Part shown: positions 33,395 to 46,220 of the stretch, in pieces | Numbering within the stretch: the stretch's first letter is position 1 | Layout: each line of letters opens with the position of its first letter | DNA from: Vigna angularis | Lineage: Eukaryota > Streptophyta > Magnoliopsida > Fabales > Fabaceae | Assembly (NCBI RefSeq): GCF_016808095.1 | Contig: NC_068971.1 | Location: 3,546,501 to 3,610,500, forward strand | DNA length: 64,000 bases | Direction: 5' to 3' | Notes under the pieces: model-generated | Seen by the model: the letters and a program-made list of their open reading frames with translations, nothing else | The model's database searches: none | What the model was told of the DNA's origin: nothing | Made by a program: the position numbers and the translations under genes

Positions 33395-36046
33395 TGTAAG
33401 ACCTTGGAAAATTAAACCGTAAGCCAGCTGTCAAATCTAATTAATGCACTACTGAGTCACCTGGTTGCTCTCATAAATGCACCACGCCACACGCTCAGTG
33501 CCATTAAAAACGCACTCACTAATCTGACGCACCACTGCCAAGTGTCACGGTTGGAACATTCTGAAATCAGTAGTGGAAGACAGGTGTCCGCATGTGAGAG
33601 TACGTCCGTTTGACATTGGGAGGGGAAAAGATTTTTCTGAAACACTCATTCCCATTCTCTGCATGCACCCTCCTTCTTCCCCAAAACTGACTTCTCATTT
33701 TTCTCCACCTTCTCTCTAGAAAACCTCCATCTTCTCTCTACTGTAACTCACCCATTTCTTCTCCGTTCAACATTTAGAACCGTAGAAACGTTCCCTGTGT
33801 CGTGAGCTGCATCCTGGACCGAACAGCTCCAGATTTTGAGACCGGTAAGTCTCTCGACTTAGACACTCGTTTCTGGATGACACGCGAAACCAAGATTGGT
33901 TGCATGAATGGGTGTAAGCTAAAGTTTTCCGTGTTTCTTTCGGTTAGATTTAGTTGAAGAACTTAAGAGAGGCGTTGAGGGTAGAAAGCTATTGTTGGAA
34001 GAGTCAAGATCACCCTCTTAGTACATTCACTACTGGTCCAGGTAAGGGAAGCTTATTGTGATTTAATTGATGCTGTATGTTGTATGAACGTCTGATATGG
34101 ACTGAATGTATGAGATAAATGTTGATTGATGATGTATGAACGATCGCTGTTATAATGAATGAATATGGTATGCATTGGTTGATACGTATGCTGATGGTTG
34201 CTAGGTATGAATGATTAATGTGAATCATATAAAGTTTGTAATTTGATATTTTGATATGAAGTTATAAAGTATGAGCTGATATGTTAAATCTGGAATTTTG
34301 ATAATATGGATTATGATAAGAAATACCCCTTATGATTATGTACGTACGTCACTGGACGGTCTTTGACCGTTCGGTATTCTAGTGAAAATGATTTGGTAAG
34401 GGATTCTTTCATTCGGAAGGAATCCTAGTTGAGGACGAACGCCCTATTGTATTATTGCTACGTTCGAGCGTTCGGCCGAACGTAGATATCCGAGTGAAAT
34501 GTAAGGAGTTGAGAAACTTATAGTTGTACCTTTGGACTCTTAGTCATTTCTAAATTCTATCTGCACCATCTCGTATTACCTTTGATTATATTTGCCATTA
34601 TGAATACAAGTCCGCGATGGGTCTCGAACCAAAGCGTTCGTTATGAGTGGCGCTCGGTCTTATACCGAAACGCTCGTCCTAGTATTAAATTGCCAATCAG
34701 GAAAATAGCGTTCGTCCAAAACTTTAGTAAAATCCGTATACCGCGTTCGGTCATCTACCTAGCGTTCATCCTAAGTAGTGCTTGGTATTATATCAAGCGT
34801 TCGTATTATTATGTGATCAACCTTGATAAAATAACGTTCGTCTATCTGTAATAGTAATTCCCTTTTCTTCACGTTCGGTCATTTACCGGCATCGGTCTAT
34901 CGTATGTGAATTACTTCAAAAATAATTCTTAATATTCTTGGTTCTCCTTCTTAAGTTGGATTCGGCCTAGAGTCTTTGTACCTAAATTATTCTGAATGTT
35001 GATTTAGATCATTCTACAGTCAGTTCATTCAACTGATTCGATTAAGAAATAACGTTCGGTAAATCTGATGTGTCAGTGTAATCCTTCCTGAAACAAGAAT
35101 CTTTTTGTTTACTCTTTTACGTTCGTCCTCATTATGAAGAGGGCTGAATGCTCGTTATTTTATGGAATTGAAATGGAGTATGAAAATGAGTTTAAGGTGA
35201 AGAATGATAATGAACGAACAGTATATGATATGAATTAATGATTGTGGATTTTGAACGAGCGTTCCAGGGAGGAACGACTCATGGATGAATATGGAATTTT
35301 GTAAAGTATGACTGTGGGCATGCTAATGCTGGTTGTCCATCCTGATGTTCCGTGGGTACTCGTCCTCACGTAGAGGAGGGTAGATCATGTGTGGGAACGG
35401 CAGGAGGTCCTAGTCCTTAGGGGTACTTTGGATAGGGCTAACCTCGGGTGGCAGCTGATGTGTTTTTCCAGTTACTACATCACCCGGGTGCTAGGGACGC
35501 CTGTAGCTACACAGATTCATACAGTCCGGACGGTCGGTCTAGTGATAGTTTTTAGATGATTATTCATGTTGAAATATTCTGGTGTGTTTGAAATGTTAAA
35601 TGTTTATGTTGATGTATGAATTAAATTACATAAGCTTACCCTTCGTTTTTCCTTGTGTTGTCTTTCGTCCTTGTACGTCCGTCTTGTCTTCGCGATGATC
35701 ATCCGTGTGGATGGGAGCAGATGGAAGTGAGCTACTTGAAGAGGCGCTGGAAGAAGAAAATTTGGAAGATGCGAGCCTCGTAGATGTGGAAGTAAAGGCC
35801 GAGCCCTAGCGCGCTCGTTTGTTTAGTTTTGAATTGTTTAGTCTTATTAGTGAACGTTCGGTTATTTTGGTTTTGTAAAATCGTTCGTCCCTGACTCTTC
35901 TTATCTCTGCTGTATTGTATTTTTGGTTTCTGTATTGTAAGCCGTTCGGCTTTTTGAACCCAGTTTTAATGTAAGACTGCTTTGTTTAATTGATTAATGT
36001 AATTAAATTCTAATTTATGGTGATTACTGTATTTTGGGATGTTACA
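33395..36046 (+). mobile_element. Solo LTR, copy 3 of the 2.5-kb family
   Basis: Begins TGTAAGACC and ends GGGATGTTACA, so TGTAA and TTACA form a perfect 5-bp inverted terminus. Flanks GATGT (33390-33394) and TATGT (36047-36051) are a near-perfect 5-bp duplication. It carries the leader, a donor-like CGGTAAGT (GT at 33845), the GTTCGGTC-rich middle, the conserved block (about 35310-35545), the acceptor-like GCAG at 35717-35720 and the acidic frame. No gag or pol. Confidence 0.75.
35711..35809 (+). CDS. Short acidic reading frame in LTR copy 3, 32 aa with its own ATG
   Basis: Starts at ATG 35711 and reads MGADGSELLEEALEEENLED, followed by 12 more mainly acidic residues and TAG. Compared with copies 1 and 2 it has a five-codon in-frame insertion and mostly third-position changes elsewhere. 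In copies 1 and 2 the codon after the equivalent ATG is TGA. The pattern suggests past or present coding constraint; function is unknown. Confidence 0.35.
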   Translation: MGADGSELLEEALEEENLEDASLVDVEVKAEP

Positions 36047-37483
36047 TATGTCAGCTAATGTTTTCATTGAATTGCTTTTTTTTCTTAGCAATGTAAAATT
36101 CTATATGATCGTCATTATTTTTTCTTATCAAAATTATGTTCATCAGCTTGTTTTAAGTTTTTTTTTTCTGTTGTTGTAGATTTAATGCTGCTAATTTAAG
36201 TTTTTATTTTATTTCTAATGCTTAGAAATTGTAAAAAATGGTGTATATTTAGTTCGAGTTGAGGGTATATCGAGGGATAAGAAAACGCAATAATTTTATT
36301 GAAAGTAAGGAGTAGAAGAGAAAATTCTAGACGAAAATAAAAAGATCAAAGGTAACGAATATATATATTTAAATGTATTATTCTTTTGAAAATCTATAAA
36401 CAATTTTTAAATAAAAATCAAATTAGAAATGTGTATGATTTGATTTGATTTTATTGAACTGTGTTGTCAGAGTAGATGACCGTTGAAAAAATATATTGTA
36501 AATTAATTCCGATAATCTTCAACGCTTCATTAATTGTTAAAATATAATATAATATCATCAATCTGGTTGAGTAATGGCTTAAAACACTGGTTAAAAAATT
36601 AAGAAAAAATCACAAGGAATTAAGAAAATACATTTTTCTACAGTCTTACGTAAGAGTTTAGATTTAAAGTAGTTTAAATATTATTTTTCTTTTTTATTTT
36701 TTAAGATAATCTTAAAAATAAAATTATGATGAAATTACATACTTTACGATAAATAACATATTAAATATTTAGTGATGGACTATAATGATATTATAATACA
36801 CGTACATCGAAACCATATCTATTTTGAAATATTAAATTAAAAGAGATATCGAATATTATTAAATTGAAAAATCTAAAACGTAGTCCGTAGGAAATCAAAT
36901 ATCGATGGTTTACGTTAAGACGCTCCCTTGTAGAAAAGGTGACCGTTAAAGAACAAACAAAAGTGTTTTCACATATTCTAAAGCAAATTAGAAAACAAAA
37001 AACCACCGTTGGACTTTATTATTATTTATTAACCGAAATCCATTAATTTATGCACTAATTAATTTTTAAAATTAATTAGGGTAACGGTTTAAACTTTTGT
37101 GACTTGAGTTAATATTATTATTATCATCAACAATTTAATAATAATGTATTTTAGAAGATTTTTATTTCTAGTCAATTATATTTTTTAGTAAATTGTGATA
37201 TAAAAAGAACAAAATAAAAAATTTCAAAGTAAAAAAAAATCAAATGAAGACACTTAAAAAATAGAATAAGCAATATTTTTTAATAAAAAAACGAAATAAA
37301 TTATTATTATTATTTAAAATTAAAAAATAGTTTTTCTTAAGTTCCGTGCAATTCCCTTTGATATATGTTTGATTTTCAATTTTTTAGTCCACATTGACGT
37401 TTCAATAAATGCACCAAAGTCTTGCTTTTTCTGTAGACGTGCTTTGCAATTGCAAAGACTCTTCTTTCTTTTGTTTCAATAAT

Positions 37484-37595
<112 letters not shown>

Positions 37596-39716
37596 GTATA
37601 TTGTTTTTATACAATATTACATTTCTTCTTCTCACAAAGTAATTTTTTTTACATATAAACAATTGTGTCAATTATTTTTTTTATTTTAATGACTTTAAAA
37701 GTGTCGAATATTAATGCTTTTACTAGTAATAATAATAATAATATTATATATATATATATATATTATTACGCTGTAAAAATCAATTGTTATAAATAATCAT
37801 AATCAGAACTAGTTTTCGCATAAAGACAACTATTTTACAAAATAATTAATTTATTTTAATATGATAAAGTTTGTTTTATATATAAGAAGAGTATCTATAA
37901 ACCTAATGCAGAAAAAATAGTTATTGAAAAATAATCATAAGTTATAAATTGTTAAATTATGAAGACTTAAAAAACGTTTTAACTCCTTAATTTAACATAA
38001 CTGTTTTAAGTATTTAAATTATGTAGAAATTAATCTTAAAAGAAGAGTATTAATTCCTTTTAGTACGTTTCAAATGGAGAACACGCTATCAATTCAATTG
38101 TGATCTGGAATTAATGAATTCACTGTAAAATAAGACATGTCGATTTTTATTTTTGATTTATTTCGTCAATTCTTATTAATTTATTAACGTTGACGAGAAA
38201 AGAAATAATATGTTATGCTTTAATGAATTTTCCTTTTACTAAAATTAAAAATATATTTTAAAATCCAGCTTATATTAAAGAGAGAGAAAAAAGAAAATGA
38301 GAAAAGTTGTTCAAGTTGTGTACAGTGTCCAGATGTAGGAATTGGAGCATAGGTGAAGCTTAGCAATAATCTGGGGCAGCCATGTACGACCCAAAACCCT
38401 AAAATAATAGAAGCAGCAGCTATGTCACAAGGCCATGTGTTTGGTGAGCAACTTCAATAATTTTCTTTTTGGGAGCACTCTCAAATATTACTTACTTTTC
38501 TGTCAGAGACTTCTGTTGTCTATTCTCGATCTCTTGCACTTTATTAATTAAATTTGTTAAATAATTTTGTATCTTACTTTTTAATTTTATTATGTTATTT
38601 TAAATGTTTTTAAATTTCTTTTAAAAACGTTTGGAAGTTGAAAAAAATATTTAAATTAAGTCTCGATTCTTAAAAAAATGTGATACTGTTAAATAAGATA
38701 AAAACAATAATTAAATATAAATAGTAAACATTAGATAATATTTAATAACTAATATTAAGTTTGACAATAGATATTATATTTCTTTATTTTTAAAAGAAGT
38801 AAAAATTAAAAATGTTTAAAATAGCAAAACCAAATTTAAAAAAGAAACATTATAATACTAAGATCGAAACGCATTTTCAACCTAATTGAATTTTTTTGTT
38901 GCCCTTGTTGATAAAAGAATAATGTGTTCAGATCTATTGTTATTAGTTAACTCTTTTTTCTTTTTGTTGTCTTACACTAATGATTTGATGCATTTTGCCT
39001 CGTGCTTATAATTAATTATTGGGTTAGTGAGTTTTATAGTTGTCTTTTTAATGATGGTTGATAAATAATAGATATGATAACACGAGTCTAAAGTGATTTC
39101 ATTTGTTAAATGGAAAATGTATTTTTTACACCACTTATACACTTTGATAAATTCAGTTTTAAAGATATTTTTTTGTCATAAAAAAGAGTCAACTGTTATA
39201 TTTGTAAAAAAAAGGTGAAAGATGGAAAAAAAAAATAATAAATGTTGAATATAAAAATAATATTATCCTTATTAAATTTATAAATCTTGTACCTTAGAAC
39301 AGAAAAAGGTAAAATAAATGTAAGTGGAGCAAGTGGAGTATTTTGTGAAGTGAAAAGAATAGCATCAAATATTGACACACTGAATAATGTAACATCATTA
39401 TAAATCCAGAACTGTCAAGGAGAAAAGAATGTTAAAAAAAGAACATGTTGTTACCTTAGAGTTCACATGAAAAATTACATTTTAAATTCATGGGAAAGTT
39501 CTTCATATGCTCCTCTCCCTATTGGCTATTTTATTTTTTATTTTTCTGTCATTAAACATCACAAAGTTAGAGTTAATAATTATTTTAATCATTAGAGAAT
39601 GTTTAGTTAATTATTACTAATGGGCTTAAGTCAAAAGAAATGAATTTTTTGAATGGGCCTTTAGGGTCCAATAGGAGATTGCTATTTATAAATCCTAAAT
39701 CATATATACCCAGCTA

Positions 39717-40015
39717 ATAGTTCGTTTGGCACAGGATAAGTAGAATAAAGGAGAAGAAAAAAGAAGTTATTTGAAGGATGAAAGCATATATTAAAAAAAG
39801 CAGAAAATGTTGTGAATAATAGATTATAATGACATTATTGATTATGGTAAATTGAAAATGTACCCTCCTCTCTCCTTTTCTTTGATAAGATTAGTAATAC
39901 CTTTTCAAAATTTATATTATATAAAAGGTAAGTAAACTTTTAAGTTATTTTTCAATCAAATGTATTTTATTTTCATATTTTTCTCCTTTACTTTCCTTTT
40001 TTTTCTACCAAACAT
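39717..40015. mobile_element. Possible small MITE
   Basis: GTTCGTTTGGCACAGG near the left edge and CTACCAAACATAT near the right form weak inverted ends. Purine-rich sequence lies inside the left end and its pyrimidine mirror lies inside the right end. Ends and duplication are not clear. Confidence 0.3.
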
Positions 40016-40954
40016 ATGATAAGTGAATGTAGTTCATTCATTACATATGTTTCCTTTCCTTTTAATTGATATCAATATAGTATTTGACATTTTCAGTAAT
40101 ATTTCCTTAGTCACATTTATTAAAAATGATAGCATAGAAAAATTTGACATCTGTAGTAATACTTTTTAAAATAAACGTTGCTATAAATAACATGAACACA
40201 ATATTATAATAGTTTTAAATAAATGTTACTATAAACTAAACCAATCCCGCTTATTATATAGTTTTTAAAAATGATACTAAAAGGTCATTTATATAAAAAA
40301 AAAGTATATTATTATTATTATTATTATTATCACTTATTGCTTTTATTATAAAAATTAATTATTTAAAATTCATTTCATAGAATTACTATTTCTCTGTTAG
40401 TAAGAGAGTATTTTTTTTTATGTCCGAATATTATATTGGTGGAAATGGAACAATTGTAAAATTGAAAGCGATAGTAAATTTAAAACTTTTGGAAGAGATA
40501 TTACATCTCTTACACAATAAATCGATGTTAAAAATGAACTCAAGCACTCTAACTTTTTGTTCTCACTTTTTCCGGTGTTGCAAGTTGACATATTGCATAG
40601 TTTCAAATTTCACATCCATCATAACAAATTATAAATTATAAATTGATGTAAAACACATCCTACTTTTCAACTATGGGATATGGTTCTATAAGTAATGTAG
40701 AATGTAAAATACAATCAATGTTAAAAGTCTTTTTTCTTTTTTTTCAAATAGTGCTAAAACAAATTTATTTTGCCTTCTTTTAATATTTCTGAAATAGACA
40801 TTCATCATTTCAAAAAATCCAACCGTTTTGTTCAATGAGAAGTTGTGTTTGAGTAAGCTCCTCTTTGTCATTTTGTGAATAAAATTATCGAGTTCTTGAT
40901 CAAATTACTTAGACGGGATCTTAAACTAGTTTGATTTTTTATTTAAGTAATGTG

Positions 40955-40957
<3 letters not shown>

Positions 40958-41024
<67 letters not shown>
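40958..41024. repeat. (AT)n microsatellite
   Basis: About 33 AT units. Confidence 0.95.
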
Positions 41025-41027
<3 letters not shown>

Positions 41028-42569
41028 TAGGTTGAAATATATAATAAGTTTAGTACAAATAGGTTTTGTTTGATTAGATTATATTGATATGATTATATAG
41101 CAATTTGAAACTGTTTTAATTGAAAAAGGAATTTTTGTTATTTATGAACTAGGTTACACAAAATTTTAAGTTAAGTGAAGGGTTTCTTGTTCAAGCCAAA
41201 TTTTGAGAATAAATTAGATTAGATATCAATCTAATTTTCATTTAAGTGAAGCTTTATCGCTTAAGTGAATATTATGCAGAATTGATAGAATTATTCTTGA
41301 TCTATATTTGCTTAAACAAGATTTTAGTCGTTCAAGTAAAATTGAGATTGAGAGTTAGTTGGTCTTTGATCAATACTTATCCTAGTAACGAAAATTTCAC
41401 TTAAGCAAAAATTGAACAGAAAATCACCTTGTTTGCAAGTCTACTATTGGTTAAGAGAGAAGTCTTTTGCTCAAGCAAAGAAAAGGTATATTTCTTTAAT
41501 TAAATAAGTACAAGGGTTATATGTGCATATGAATATATAGAATTTGAAATATGATTTGAAGTGGTGAATTTAATCTGAAGTATTACAAACATAAATGTTT
41601 ATAGAAAAAAATATTATGTTGGGTCTAACAAGGAGGAGTTTTTCCGAGAAGGCACAATACCAATGAAATATGAGTCCAACTATAGAAGAGATTGACACCA
41701 CTCTCTATCTAAAATCTTAAGGCAATAGGTTAATGTGTCATTCACCTTTATATACTGCTATACTTTCTCATTTCTATCTAATGTGGAAGTTAAACTCATA
41801 CTTGGATTTCCAACACATAGTGATTCTAATATATGCTTGAAACTTGAATGACTTGTACAAATGATCTATGTGTTTGTTTTTCTCTTTCTTTCTCTTTCTC
41901 TTTTTCTCTCTTTCACACTCACAATTTTTAACATAAAACATTAAGATAAAATGTTTGTTGCTCTTTCTTGTCTAATATATCACTCATTTTTTTATATTTC
42001 TATTCAAAATGAAACTTCTCACTCAAATTTAAATTCTTACAACATCCTTAATTTTCATATCTACAAAAATAAAATATAAGGATTTGGATCTATCTAATCC
42101 AAAATAGTTCACGAAAAATAATATAAAAACTTATCACATTTTTATTTTAAAAATAAAAATTAAATAAATCAATCAAACTAATCTTATTATTATACATTTA
42201 GTTTCAATTCATCTCCATAAATCACGTTTATTAATTTGTTCCTTTCCATTCCTTCACTCTTTTTTTTGGTTGATCACCTCTCTACCCAAAATGGAGTGTA
42301 CAAACATTTTTCATAACAATTGTTGAGTAAGGAATACGAAAATCACAACTTTTGTTTTCTTTTTGAAAAGTTTCATTTAATAATAAATATTGTACATTAG
42401 ATTTTTTATTGCCTTAAATACTCTTTTTATTTCTATTTTTGTCAATTTTATTTTATGTAACACTTTTTTGATTTCTATTAAATATTTATTCATTATTTTT
42501 AAACCAATTCTAACTATATTATTAGAATATAACTATTACATTTATGTTTGAGTTTTTCTACCTATTAAA

Positions 42570-43690
42570 AGTAGGGTTAGGATGGGATTAACTATAATAA
42601 TGAAATTTTCTTTTTCTAACTTTAAAAATAAGTTAAAAAACTTGGATGATCATATATTTATACAGTAATCTCAATTCGATTGTAGGGTTAGGATGGGTTT
42701 AACAATAATAATGAAGAATTTTTTTCTAACTTTAAAAATAGGTTGAAACCGCAGAGACTGCAAACCCCCGCGCTGCAAAGACGCCACCACCGTGATACTT
42801 GCGAGAATGGAGGTCACGCTTGCCGTAGGAACTCACATCCCCTCCCTACGGAAAACCTCCTCCAGAAGGAGAAAAGGGAAAGAAGAAAGGTGCCTTCCCC
42901 CTTGCACAAGCCGAACAAGAACCAAATAAAGGGGAAGGAGAAGACACCCTCCCTAGCCAAAGAGTCCCTCCAAGCATGGTTTGTTCGAGAAAGGGAAGAA
43001 AAAGAGCCAAGGGTTTTCGAGAAAATGACACCCAATTCCACGTCATCCAATTAAAAATAATAAAGGATTTTCGTTCTAATTATAGAAATAAATTATAATT
43101 TTTCTTTAAATTTTAAAACTGATGAATAATTGTCCTTATAATTTTAAAAACAATAATGAAGAATTTTCCTTTTAATTTTAAAAATAATGATTAATTTTCC
43201 TTTTAATTTTAAAAATAATGAATAACTTTCCTTTTAATTTAAAAATACGAAAAATTTTCCTTCTAATTTTAGAAATAAGGACAAATTTTCCTTTTAATTT
43301 TAAAAATAATGATGAATTTTTAATCTCATTTTAAAAATAATGATTTTCCTTTTAATTTTAAAAATATTAATAATTTTCCTTCTAATTTTTGAAAATTAAT
43401 GAGAAACTTTCGCTGTAATTTTAGAAATAATAAACAAAATTTCTTTAAGTTTTAAAAATAATGAAGACTTTTTTTATCTCCTTTTAAAAATATTGAAAAA
43501 AAAAATTCTTATAACTTGGAAAATAATGAGGAAATTTTCTCTTAATTTTAAAAATAATAAGAAATTTTTATTTAATTTTAAAAATAATGAAGAATCTTTC
43601 TTGTAATTTTAAAGAAATGAAAATTTTTCTTTTAATTTTAAAAATAATGAACAGCTTTTCATTTAATTTGAAAATTTTAAAAATGATGAT
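42570..43690. repeat. AT-rich minisatellite of ~29-bp units with a GC-rich interruption
   Basis: From about 43055 the unit TTTTCCTTTTAATTTTAAAA plus ATAATGA repeats roughly 20 times with small indels. Two related longer units beginning GGGTTAGGATGGG lie at about 42573 and 42685. The segment 42747-43053 breaks the array and is listed separately. Confidence 0.75.
42747..43053. other. GC-rich segment inserted in the minisatellite
   Basis: Base composition jumps to roughly half GC, then drops back to AT-rich repeats. Frames are open on both strands (42743-43054 plus, 42814-43050 minus), but neither product is recognisable. It may be a fragment of a retroelement leader or of a captured gene. No flanking duplication was found. 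Confidence 0.35.
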
Positions 43691-44116
43691 TTTTTTTTTC
43701 TAAAATTGAAAATTAAGTCTAAATGGAACAAAACTAACGAAATTTGAACTAAATTAACAAAACTAATGAAAATTAGAAGTGAATTAAATATAAGACACAG
43801 ACATACAACAATATTAAGGTAATAGTGATACTGACTCACACATAACACTAAAATTGACTTCACACGTAACACTAAAATTAACTTCAGACATAAGACTTGA
43901 CATGTAAAATTAATATTGTTGCATGAAACAAAGTTAAAGTGAATAATTTTTTAAAAATTAATAAAATTTAAAAAAAAAATCACACATCAACACGTAGCAC
44001 ATTATTTTATCTTCCATTAACTATTTAAACAAGAAAAAAAGAACAAAGTAAACATAATATATCAAAATAAGAGCCACGTTAAAATATGGAAAAAAAAAGT
44101 GAATATGCACATTAAC

Positions 44117-44150
44117 AAAGTCAACGACAATGGGAATAAAAGTATTTAAG
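44117..44150 (+). promoter_or_regulatory. Core promoter of GH81 copy B: W-box and TATA-like box
   Basis: AAAGTCAAC at 44117-44125, then TATTTAAG at 44143-44150, about 95 bp before the ATG. The W-box word is shared with copies A and C. Confidence 0.5.
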
Positions 44151-44242
44151 CTTTTTCTTTCCTTATGGAGATTCCAATCTCAATCTGCATACATACAAGA
44201 TTGCATACGGATCAACGAATCCTTTTGCTCTTCCATACAACA

Positions 44243-46220
44243 ATGTCTTCTTCTTCCCCTTTTGTGTTCCCTCAAACTCAATCCACAGTTCTCCCAGACC
44301 CTTCTTCAACTTACTTCTCCGCAAACCTTCTTTCATCTCCACTTCCCACAAACTCTTTTTTCCAAAACTTTGTTCTTTCAAACGGATCAAAACCTGAGTA
44401 TATTCATCCCTACCTCATCCAAACCTCAAAGTCCTCACTATCTGCCTCATACCCTCTTCTCTTCTTCACTGCATCAGTCTTGTACCAAACTTTTGTGCCG
44501 GATCTCACAATCTCTTCTACTCAAACACTTTCAACTCAACAAAACCATGTAATCTCATCCCACAGTGACCTTGGTGTCACCTTGGACATTCCCTCCTCCA
44601 ATCTCAGGTTCTTTCTCTCAAGAGGAAGCCCTTTTATAACTGCTTCCGTCAAATCTTCAACATCTCTTTCTATCACAACGGTGCACACCATACTCTCTTT
44701 ATCTCCCAGTAATAACAAAAACACCAAGTACACCCTTAAGCTCAACAACACTCAGACATGGCTCATATACACCGACTCCCCAATCTCTTTGAACACGCTT
44801 GGTGCTTCTCAGGTTACATCGAAACCATTTTCTGGCATCATCCGTGTAGCAGCGTTGCCTCATGACAACCCCAACAATATGGCAGTTCTCGACAAGTTCA
44901 GCTCTAGCTACCCTTCATCGGGTAATGCAAAACTAGAGGATCCTTTCCATTTGGTGTATCAATGGAAAAAGGAAGGTTCTGGGGATTTGCTCATGCTGGC
45001 TCACCCTCTTCATGTTAAACTTTTATCAAATAATAATAAAACTGGTAATATTGCCATTTTGCATGATTTTAAGTATATATAGTAGCATTGATGGTGATCT
45101 TGTTGGCGTTGTCGGAGATTCATGGAAGTTGCAAATGAATCATATTCCCGTGACATGGCATTCTAACAAAGGCGTGGAAAAAGAGTCATATCAGGAAATT
45201 ATCTCAGTACTTTCCAAGGATGTTCAAGCACTATCTCCAATAGCAACGGCATCCTCCTACGCATATGGGAAACTTATTGCAAGGGCTGCAAGGTTGGCGT
45301 TGATAGCGGAAGAAGTGTCTTTTCCAAACATGATTCCCAACATTAAGGAGTTTCTGAAGAAGAATATTGAGCCTTGGTTGGATGGAACATTCCCAGGGAA
45401 TGGTTTTCTATATGAAAAAAAATGGGGTGGACTTGTAACGAAAATGGGGTCAACTGATTCACGCGCTGATTTTGGGTTTGGAGTGTACAATGATCACCAT
45501 TACCATTTGGGGTACTTTCTTTACGGAATTGCGGTTCTAGCAAAGATCGACAACGAGTGGGGAAACAAATACAAGCCACAAGTTTATGCACTTTTGTCAG
45601 ATTTTATGAACTTGGACGAACAAAACTCTCATTATCCACGTCTAAGGTGTTTTGACCTCTACAGGTTACACTCTTGGGCTTCAGGGCTGACAGAATTTGG
45701 TGACGGACGGAACCAAGAAAGTACAAGTGAAGCTGTGAATGCATACTACTCAGCAGCTTTGGTGGGTTTAGCATATGGTGACTCACATCTTGTTGCCACT
45801 GGATCAACGCTACTGGCGATGGAAATTCTAGCTACACAAACTTGGTGGCTTGTGAAAGTTGAAGACAACTTGTACAATAAAGAATTTGCAAAAGACAATA
45901 GGATAGTTGGTGTTCTGTGGTCTAATAAGAGGGATAGTGCATTATGGTGGGCGGCTGCTACATGCAGAGAGTGCAGACTTGGAATCCAAGTGCTACCCTT
46001 GTCGCCTATCACTGAGACATTGTTCTCTGATGCTGCTTATGTGAAGGAGCTTGTGGAATGGACATTTCCATCTTTAAGTAGTCAGAGTTGGAAGGGAATG
46101 ACCTATGCCTTGCAGGGAATTTACGATAAGCAAACAGCATTGCGTAACATAAGAACGTTGACAGCTTTTGAAGATGGAAACTCATTCTCTAATATCTTGT
46201 GGTGGATTCACAGCAGATAA
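44243..46220 (+). pseudogene. GH81 endo-beta-1,3-glucanase (copy B), broken by a 4-bp insertion
   Basis: The start ATG at 44243 opens MSSSSPFVFPQTQSTVLPDP, matching copy C. The frame runs to codon 279 and meets a TAG at 45080-45082. Compared with copy C (AAGTATAGAAGC), this copy reads AAGTATATATAGTAGC, an extra TATA that shifts the frame. From about 45084 the original protein continues in the +1 frame without any other stop to WWIHSR at 46220. The downstream part keeps the catalytic NDHHYHLGYF and NQESTSE motifs. As it stands, only a truncated N-terminal product without the catalytic half can be made. Everything else is well preserved, so either the break is very recent, it is polymorphic, or it is a sequencing error in a TA run. 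A second in-frame start downstream cannot replace the missing N-terminus. Confidence 0.85.

Noticed and set aside
30471..36046. The two neighbouring LTRs as the pair of one retrotransposon
   Set aside because: The 472-bp spacer has no primer binding site or polypurine tract. The LTRs differ clearly, and each has its own target duplication.
42743..43054. 103-codon plus-strand frame in the GC-rich segment
   Set aside because: No family features, an equally open antisense frame, and sharp repeat borders; listed only as an unexplained insert.
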